A DNA stretch of 33,155 nucleotides from Deinococcus frigens DSM 12807 (GTDB taxonomy: Bacteria > Deinococcota > Deinococci > Deinococcales > Deinococcaceae), in NCBI RefSeq assembly GCF_000701425.1, contig NZ_JNIW01000040.1, positions 1-33,155 on the forward strand, given 5' to 3'. The translations under genes and the position numbers were made by a program. Below are positions 25,828 to 33,155 of this stretch, piece by piece (positions within the stretch are counted from its first letter, which is position 1; each line of letters opens with the position of its first letter). The notes beneath the pieces are model-generated. The model made no database searches and had not been told where the DNA came from. It saw nothing but the letters and a program-made list of their open reading frames with translations.

Positions 25828-26796
25828 TCAGTACGCGCCCGGCAGCCCTTCCTTGGCGTTTTCAGGATTGTAGTCACGGTCAGACAGCACCACTTTGGCA
25901 GGGAATTTCTTGCCGGCGGCGTAGTCCTGCAAGGTCTTGAAAGCCACCGGGCCAAAGCGCGGGTTGCTTTCCACAACGTAGTTGATCTTGCCGTCCACCA
26001 CCATCTGCACGGCTTCCTTGCCGCCGTCGATAGACAGCACCAGCACGTCCTTGCCCGGCGTCTTGCCCGCCGCTTGCAGGGCCGAGACCGCGCCAATTGC
26101 CATCTCGTCGTTGTGGGCGTAGATCACGTTGGCTTCGGGGTGGGCCTGGAGCAGCGTTTCGGCCACCTGACGGCCCTTGTCGCGGGAGAAATCTCCGGTC
26201 TGGCTGGCGACGATCTTGAACTTGGGATTCTTGGCGATCACGTCGTCAAATCCCTTCTTGCGGTCATTGGCCGGGCTGGAGCCGGTAGTGCCTTCCAGCT
26301 CGATGATGTTGGTCTTGCCGCCCGCATTCTTGACCAGCCAGTCGGCCACCCGCTGCCCCTGCATGATGAAGTTGGAGCCGATAAAGGTCACGTAATCGGT
26401 CCCGGCCTTGGACAACTTGGGATCGATGTTCCGGTCGATCAAGATCACGGGAATTCCGGCCTTGCGCGCCTCGGCCACCACAGGGGCCAGCGGTTTGTCC
26501 TCGCGGGGCGGCAGGAAGATGGCGTCTACCTTCTGCGCGATCATGCTGCGCACGTCGGCCACCTGCTTGGCGGTGGACCCGGCAGCGTCGGTGTAGACCA
26601 GTTGATAGCCCAGCTTCTTGGCCTCGTCCTGCATGCTCTTGGTCTCGGCCAAACGCCAGGGGTTGTTGCTCTCGGTCTGGGCGAAGCCCACCTTGTAGGT
26701 CTTCTTGACAGCCAGCTTGGGCAACATGGTCTGGGCCAGTACGCTGCCGGTAACCAGGGCGAGTGCGAGCATTCCGATGGTTGCGGGTTTTTTCAT
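25828..26796 (-). CDS. ytfQ: Periplasmic-type sugar-binding protein (YtfQ type)
   Basis: The 322-residue solute-binding protein has a signal peptide (MKKPATIGMLALALVTGSVL, AQ). The type I periplasmic-binding fold follows: YKVGFAQTESNNPWRLAETK, VDAIFLPPREDKPLAPVVAE, ILIDRNIDPKL, ELEGTTGSSPANDRKKGFDD, SQTGDFSRDKGRQVAETLL, YAHNDEMAIGA and LSIDGGKEAVQMVVDGKIN. E. coli YtfQ, which binds galactofuranose, shares these blocks, including the DRKKGF and YAHND-M-IGA runs. GGAGG lies 7 bases before ATG 26794-26796. It is the first gene of its operon, with a near-consensus promoter 130 bases upstream and an attenuator after it. The ligand is inferred from the family. Confidence 0.93.
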   Translation of the reverse strand: MKKPATIGMLALALVTGSVLAQTMLPKLAVKKTYKVGFAQTESNNPWRLAETKSMQDEAKKLGYQLVYTDAAGSTAKQVADVRSMIAQKVDAIFLPPREDKPLAPVVAEARKAGIPVILIDRNIDPKLSKAGTDYVTFIGSNFIMQGQRVADWLVKNAGGKTNIIELEGTTGSSPANDRKKGFDDVIAKNPKFKIVASQTGDFSRDKGRQVAETLLQAHPEANVIYAHNDEMAIGAVSALQAAGKTPGKDVLVLSIDGGKEAVQMVVDGKINYVVESNPRFGPVAFKTLQDYAAGKKFPAKVVLSDRDYNPENAKEGLPGAY

Positions 26797-26932
26797 GTCT
26801 TTTCCTCCATGAGGGAAGTCCTGAGCGCCGGGCCGTGCTGGCCCGCAATGAGGGTTGACGTAAAGCTGCGGTGCGGTCATCTGCCCCGTCCGGTGAGGGG
26901 GCCTTGCCAGGTCTGTTGTGATAAACGAGATA

Positions 26933-26961
26933 AAGCTACCAATTCGGCCACTTGATGTCAA
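26933..26961 (-). promoter_or_regulatory. Promoter of the sugar transporter operon
   Basis: On the minus strand -35 TTGACA (26956-26961) and -10 TAGCTT (26933-26938) are separated by 17 bases. Transcription should begin near 26926, leaving a leader of about 130 bases before the binding-protein gene. Confidence 0.8.
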
Positions 26962-26977
26962 CTTTTTTCGACTTAAT

Positions 26978-26986
26978 CCACCAAAC
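26978..26986. promoter_or_regulatory. Candidate regulator half-site near the transporter promoter
   Basis: CCACCAAAC lies about 16 bases upstream of the transporter -35. Its reverse complement, GTTTGGTGG, forms the right arm of the inverted repeat at 27102-27130 next to the regulator gene. Shared half-sites suggest one protein binds both. Confidence 0.4.
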
Positions 26987-27094
26987 CAACCCGGACACTG
27001 GTCTTCCAGCTTAGCGGAGTATGTACACGGACTGACGAGATTATACGTCTCAACAGGGATTTTTGGCCAATGCAATACTTCATCCACACCTGTC

Positions 27095-27123
27095 TTGCAA
27101 TCCCACCAATAAACTTGTAAGTT
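27095..27123 (+). promoter_or_regulatory. Promoter of the ArsR-type regulator
   Basis: TTGCAA (27095-27100) and TAAGTT (27118-27123) are 17 bases apart. The spacer and -10 lie inside the inverted repeat 27102-27130. Confidence 0.6.
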
Positions 27124-27130
27124 TGGTGGG
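27102..27130. promoter_or_regulatory. Inverted-repeat operator candidate
   Basis: CCCACC and AAACTT (27102-27107, 27111-27116) are mirrored by AAGTTT and GGTGGG (27119-27124, 27125-27130). There is a two-base centre, and the left arm has three extra bases (AAT). The repeat covers the -10 and spacer of the regulator's own promoter, so autorepression is likely. Confidence 0.65.
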
Positions 27131-27168
27131 TATCGCCTCGAATAGATGGGAGAGGCACAAGGAGCGAG

Positions 27169-28131
27169 ATGCCAATTGCAGGAAACCGAACCCTGGTGGC
27201 CGAAGGACAACGTACATTGGCCGTCGTTCACGCCATCAACAGCGAGACCCGCCTGTCGATGCTCAGCCTGCTGTCGCACAGCCCCATGAACGTGAGCGAG
27301 CTGACGGCGGCGATTGGGCTACCGCACTCAACGGTCAACTTCAACCTTAAATTGCTGGAAGAGGCCGGGCTGCTGGAAGTGCAGTACATGCCCGGCACGC
27401 GCGGGCGGCAAAAGCTGATCAGCAAGCGGTACGAGGAGATTCTGATCAAGTTGCCCGGCGCGGCGGTCAGCGCCCAGCATGACGTGGTGGAGATCTCCAT
27501 GCCCATCGGCAACTACCGCCGCTCGGACGTGGTGCCCACCTGCGGCCTGGCCACCGAGTCCAAGCTGATCGGGCTGGTGGATGACGCGCGCTCCTTTTTC
27601 GAGCCGGAGCATGTGTTTGCCCAGATCATCTGGTTCCGGCACGGCACGCTGGGCTACGACTTTCCCAACAACCTGCCGCACGGCGCGGAGGCCAGCGAGC
27701 TGGAGCTGTCGCTGGAGCTGTGTTCCGAAGCGCCCGAACACGACCTCGACTGGCCCTCGGACATCACCGTCTGGGTCAACGACACCGAGATCGGCACCTG
27801 GACCAGTCCAGCGGATTTCGGCGGCGTGCGGGGCAAGAACACCCCGCTGTGGTGGCCGATCAACCACACCCAGCACGGTGTTCTCAAGCGCTTCAAGATC
27901 AACCGCGAGGGCAGTTTTATCGACGGCAAACAGGTGAGCGAAACCCCCATTGAGCAGCTCGGCCTGACGGCACAGCCGCAGATTCAGGTGCGGGTGGGCG
28001 TCAAGGACGACGCGCGCTACAAGGGCGGCGTCAATCTGTTCGGCCACAAATTCGGCAACACCGAGCAGGACCTGCTGATGCGCCTGTGGTACGAATTCCG
28101 CGAGGGCGAGCGGCCTTACGTGATCAAGTAG
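27169..28131 (+). CDS. ArsR-type winged-helix regulator of the sugar operon
   Basis: The 320-residue protein has an N-terminal winged helix of ArsR type (about 15-85: VVHAINSETRLSMLSLLSHS, NVSELTAAIGLPHSTVNFNL, LLEEAGLLEV). A large C-terminal domain of about 230 residues follows, with EISMPIGNYRRSDVVPTCGL, DITVWVNDTEIGTWTSPADF and NTPLWWPINHTQHGVLKRFK. I know this architecture from ArsR-like regulators beside arabinose/galactose-type sugar genes, where the C-terminal domain should sense a sugar. No metal-binding Cys pair like that of metal-sensing ArsR proteins is visible. AAGGAG is 4 bases before the ATG. It is divergent from the ytfQ-like operon and probably controls it and itself. Confidence 0.85.
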   Translation: MPIAGNRTLVAEGQRTLAVVHAINSETRLSMLSLLSHSPMNVSELTAAIGLPHSTVNFNLKLLEEAGLLEVQYMPGTRGRQKLISKRYEEILIKLPGAAVSAQHDVVEISMPIGNYRRSDVVPTCGLATESKLIGLVDDARSFFEPEHVFAQIIWFRHGTLGYDFPNNLPHGAEASELELSLELCSEAPEHDLDWPSDITVWVNDTEIGTWTSPADFGGVRGKNTPLWWPINHTQHGVLKRFKINREGSFIDGKQVSETPIEQLGLTAQPQIQVRVGVKDDARYKGGVNLFGHKFGNTEQDLLMRLWYEFREGERPYVIK

Positions 28132-28163
28132 TTCTGGGATCCAGTCGCTATGGATGGGCGGGG

Positions 28164-29704
<1,541 letters not shown>

Positions 29705-29705
<1 letters not shown>

Positions 29706-30568
29706 TATTCCAGCTCCCGCAGGTAGCGCCGACTGGCGAACAGGCTGCCCAGAAAGCCGATCAGAATGCCCAGGCCCGCCACGCCGCCCAGCACCGGCAG
29801 CAGCGTGTCGGCGTCGGTCACCACCGGAAGCACCGGGGCCAGCTCGCGGACCCGCCCGGCCAGGGCCAGGTACGCCGGGGTCAGCAGCGCCAGGGCCAGC
29901 GCGGCGGCCAGCACACCCACAATCAGGCCCTCGATGACGTGGGGCATGCGGATAAAGGCGCGGGTGGCCCCCAGCAGCCGCATCACGCTGATCTCGTCGC
30001 GGCGGGCGTACATCGCCACGCGCACGGCATTCAGAATATTAAAGAGGGTGCCCAGCAGCAGCAGCCCCACCAGCGCGTAGCCCGCGCCGCGCACGGCGGT
30101 CAGGGTCTTGACGGTGGGGTCCACGTAGCCCGCGCCGTACTCCACCCCGTCCACACCGCTCAGGGCCGAGACAGTATTGGCCACCGTGCGCGAGTCCTCC
30201 ACCCGGTTGACCTTCATCCGCAGGGTGTCGGGAAAGGGATTGCCCACCAGCCCCGCCGCGTCGCGGGTGTAGGGCGAGGTCTGGCTCATTTCTTCGAGCA
30301 CCTGATCGCTGCCCACCAGCCGGGCCTCGCGCACCTGCGGCAGCGCCCTGACCTGCGCCAGCAGCCCGGCGTCGTCCGCATCCGGGGTCAGAAAGGCCGC
30401 CACCTCCACCTGCGATTCCAGTTGACCCAGCGTGCGGTCCACGTTCAGGGTCAGCAGCAGCACGAAGCCCAGCATCAACAGCGTGAGGGTCATGGTCACC
30501 AGCGTCGCCAGCGTCGCCGTGAAGTTGCCGCGCATGGCCAGCAGTGCCTGACGGAAGTGGTAGCTCAT
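29705..30568 (-). CDS. ftsX: Cell division protein FtsX (ABC-type membrane subunit)
   Basis: The 287-residue protein has FtsX topology: a first helix (TLATLVTMTLTLLMLGFVLL), an extracellular domain of about 120 residues (VEVAAFLTPDADD, RLVGSDQVLEEMS, NPFPDTLRMKV), then three helices including ALVGLLLLGTLFNILNAVRV and the family motif RRDEISVMRLLGATRAFIRM. With FtsE it passes an ATP-dependent signal across the membrane to a murein hydrolase or its activator. The start MSYHFRQALL (30566-30568) lies 10 bases after the ftsE stop; an in-frame start 14 codons earlier would overlap ftsE. The EnvC-like gene follows directly. Confidence 0.94.
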
Positions 30569-30578
30569 GGCCGTCCGC

Positions 30579-31262
<684 letters not shown>

Positions 31263-31473
31263 GCCGCCGCTCCGGCGCAGCATACAGAGGGAAAAGACGG
31301 GGGGCTGCTCATGGTCACGGTCCAGCATAGCCCAGACCATGAAAATTGCCTTAGCGCGGCTCTCAGCGTTCCCGCCGGGTGGCCCAGGCGTCCGCCGAAT
31401 TCCCCCCAGCCTCTGAGTTTTTTCTGAGCCGCGCCTGTCATCTGCACTTCAATGGCCCGGCGGGGGCGCGCAC

Positions 31474-31479
31474 TATTCT
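31474..31479 (+). promoter_or_regulatory. -10 element for a leaderless S41 protease message
   Basis: TATTCT is 6 bases before GTG 31486, with no Shine-Dalgarno between. The 223-base region 31263-31485 also holds the divergent ftsE promoter, which was not resolved. Confidence 0.5.
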
Positions 31480-31485
31480 GACCGG

Positions 31486-32802
31486 GTGAATGCCAAACGC
31501 CTGACCATCGTGGGAGCGGCCCTCGCGGCCACCGCCGCCGTCTCCTACGCCCAGCTCGGCGGTTACAGCCAGGCCAACCTGACAAGTACACCCGTCGGCA
31601 AGACGCTGCTGGACGTCATCGGTGATCTCAAGCAGTATTACCTGTATCCCGTCGATGAGGAAAAGGTCCTGCGCGGCGCGATCAACGGCGCGGTGGGCAG
31701 CCTGAACGACGAGTTCACCTACTACAGCCAGCCTGAGGACAACGCCATCGACCAGGAAAACCTGGCGGGCAAATTCTTTGGCATCGGCGTGCAACTGATC
31801 GCCGCCAACGCGGACGGCACCGGCGGCAAGATCGACAATGTGTTCAAGACCGGCGCGGCCATCGGCGCGGGCGTGCAGATCGGCGACGTGTTCGTGAAGG
31901 TGGACGACACCGAAGTCATCACCAGCAAGCTCAACGAGATCGTGCGCCTGGTGCGTGGCAAGCAGGGCACCACGGTCACCATTACCTTTGCGCGCAACGG
32001 CAAGCCCTACACCGTCAAGATGGAACGCCAGCCGGTGACCATCGTGGACGTGGAAGCCACCATCCTGCCCGGCAACGTGGGCTACATCGCGCTGAACACC
32101 TTTTACAACGAGAAGGTTAGCCAGCAGTTCCGCGCCGCCGTGGCCGATATGAAAAAGAAGAACGTCACCAAATTGGTCCTGGACATGCGCGACAACGGCG
32201 GCGGGTTGCTTAACGCCGGGGTGGACGTGGCCGATCAGTTTCTCAAGAGCGGCCCGATTGTCAGCCTGCGCGACCGCAACAAGAAGACCGAGGTGTTCGG
32301 CAGCGCCACTGATGCCAAGACCGACTACACCGGCAAACTGGTGGTGCTGGTCAACAAGAACAGCGCCTCGGCCTCCGAAGTCGTCTCCGGCGCGCTCCAG
32401 GACGAGGGCCGCGCCCAGATTATCGGCGAGCAGACCTTTGGCAAGGGCGTGGCCCAGATTCCGATCAACCTGCCCGACGGCGGCAAGATTGCCATCGTCG
32501 CCAACGAGTGGCTGACCCCCAAGGGCCGCCAGATTCACAAGAAGGGCATCACCCCTGACATCGTGGTGCAGGACACCCGTTACACCCCGGCCCTGAACTT
32601 CACCGGCAGCGGCCTGAAGGCGGGCGACAAGATCACCCTGAACGTGGCGGGCAAGCCCGTGACCGTCACCGCCGACAAGGAAGGCAAGTTCACCTACACC
32701 GGCGAGGCCAAGCGCCCCAGCAAGAGCGCCACCCAGGGCGAGGCCATCGTGGACATCCAGAACGACGCCATCCTGAGAAAGGCGCTGGAAGTCCTGAAGT
32801 AA
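31486..32802 (+). CDS. S41 carboxyl-terminal processing protease (CtpA type)
   Basis: The 438-residue exported serine protease has a signal peptide (about 4-22, ending AQ after VSYA). An N-terminal helical region follows, then a PDZ domain (about 97-180: KFFGIGVQLIAANADGTGGK, GVQIGDVFVKVDD). The S41 catalytic core shows GYIALNTF, LVLDMRDNGGGLLNAGVDVA and NKNSASASEVVSGALQDEGR with probable nucleophile S295. The general-base lysine is K320 in TFGKG, 25 residues on, as in Prc and plant CtpA. The last 90 residues form a beta-rich tail (NVAGKPVTVTADKEGKFTYT). Such enzymes trim envelope proteins or murein hydrolases. The start is GTG 31486, with a TATTCT 6 bases upstream. Confidence 0.94.
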   Translation: MNAKRLTIVGAALAATAAVSYAQLGGYSQANLTSTPVGKTLLDVIGDLKQYYLYPVDEEKVLRGAINGAVGSLNDEFTYYSQPEDNAIDQENLAGKFFGIGVQLIAANADGTGGKIDNVFKTGAAIGAGVQIGDVFVKVDDTEVITSKLNEIVRLVRGKQGTTVTITFARNGKPYTVKMERQPVTIVDVEATILPGNVGYIALNTFYNEKVSQQFRAAVADMKKKNVTKLVLDMRDNGGGLLNAGVDVADQFLKSGPIVSLRDRNKKTEVFGSATDAKTDYTGKLVVLVNKNSASASEVVSGALQDEGRAQIIGEQTFGKGVAQIPINLPDGGKIAIVANEWLTPKGRQIHKKGITPDIVVQDTRYTPALNFTGSGLKAGDKITLNVAGKPVTVTADKEGKFTYTGEAKRPSKSATQGEAIVDIQNDAILRKALEVLK

Positions 32803-32848
32803 ATCTATGAAACAAAGAGAGCCTCTCCCCCTGGCGGCCTGACAAATT

Positions 32849-33155
32849 TTATGAGAGCGGACGAAAAACGAGTTGCCAGCCGACTTCAAGGGTGGTTTGA
32901 GGAGGGGCATGAAGGCGTTTCCGCTGACCTGGTGGCTCAGGGTCAGGCCCGCCCTGGAGCGTCAGGTGAGAGAAGATTGCCTGACCACGGCTCAGCGCGT
33001 AATGAACCGCCCGGAGACCGATCTTGAGGTAGCTCAGCGCCCGCCGCCAGTGGGGATCGACGTGTCGTCGATCCCCACGCTGCACCACCTCGATACCTTC
33101 GGAGACGAGCAGCAAGGTCGCCACCGACAGCACCAGGATCAGGCGCTCCAGACTG
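32849..33155 (-). mobile_element. Transposase C-terminus (IS4-like), cut by window edge
   Basis: The minus-strand frame is open from the right edge to TAA at 32849-32851. It reads [20 protein letters not shown] then [20 protein letters not shown]. This resembles the C-terminal end of the IS4-type transposases common in Deinococcus, where a hydrophobic SLERL-LVL block is followed by a Ser-Tyr-x-x-x-Gly-Leu-Arg motif. About 100 codons are visible and no stop interrupts them, so the element may be intact beyond the edge. The terminal inverted repeat was not identified, because the other end is outside the window; the right-flank element end should lie between 32803 and 32848. Confidence 0.65.
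33050..33078. repeat. Perfect 13-base inverted repeat inside the transposase gene
   Basis: GTGGGGATCGACG (33050-33062) and CGTCGATCCCCAC (33066-33078) flank a 3-base centre. It encodes [11 protein letters not shown] in the transposase frame, so the palindrome coexists with coding. Confidence 0.9.

Noticed and set aside
25653..26096. N-terminal extension of the ABC ATPase frame into the binding-protein gene
   Set aside because: It overlaps the binding protein and the attenuator. The ATPase domain begins just after 25652, as in YtfR.

Overview
The window looks like a piece of a Deinococcus-type chromosome. This is inferred from a 16S rRNA 5' end of Deinococcus type, uniformly GC-rich codon use, a FrnE with a second C-x4-C pair, and several start codons preceded at 6-7 bases by TANNNT, the leaderless promoter layout common in Deinococcus. 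No phage or plasmid functions are visible; the only mobile DNA is a transposase end cut by the right edge.

Layout. 1-410: 16S rRNA 5' end on the minus strand, its hairpin-rich leader and a near-consensus promoter. 725-4478 (+): prfB with its programmed +1 frameshift, a soluble Hanks-type kinase, then an exported thioredoxin-like protein coupled to a CcdA-type membrane thiol transporter. 4536-8273 (-): cyclophilin, a decayed HTH regulator with a decayed membrane-protein partner, M29 aminopeptidase, trmL and ispF. 8420-12346 (-): a polysaccharide cluster with a WbaP-type priming transferase and two GT4 glycosyltransferases. 12775-16878: class II photolyase (-), divergent from a DUF6110-like gene and an unusual P1B-type metal ATPase (+). 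16946-19220: TRIC-family channel (-), SH3/Excalibur secreted protein (+), FrnE (+) and an internally deleted GNAT gene (-). 19298-20498 (-): TerC-family protein under a yybP-ykoY manganese riboswitch with an overlapping terminator. 20620-22025 (-): two coupled paralogous lipoproteins. 22080-28131: a YtfQ-YtfR-YtfT-YjfF sugar ABC transporter (-) and its divergent ArsR-type regulator (+), with promoters and an inverted repeat visible between them. 28164-31262 (-): ftsE-ftsX-envC-like division module. 31486-32802 (+): S41 C-terminal processing protease. 32849-end (-): transposase C-terminus.

Themes. Metal and redox handling recurs (P1B ATPase with DUF6110 partner, Mn-riboswitch TerC, FrnE, thioredoxin/CcdA pair), as does envelope work (FtsEX/EnvC, S41 protease, glycosyltransferases, lipoproteins). 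The best candidates for something under-described are the DUF6110/P1B pair with a non-canonical transmembrane metal site, and the tandem lipoproteins. The Mn riboswitch and the sugar-operon control region are the clearest regulatory mechanisms readable from sequence. All domain and family calls come from reading motifs by eye; no search was run.
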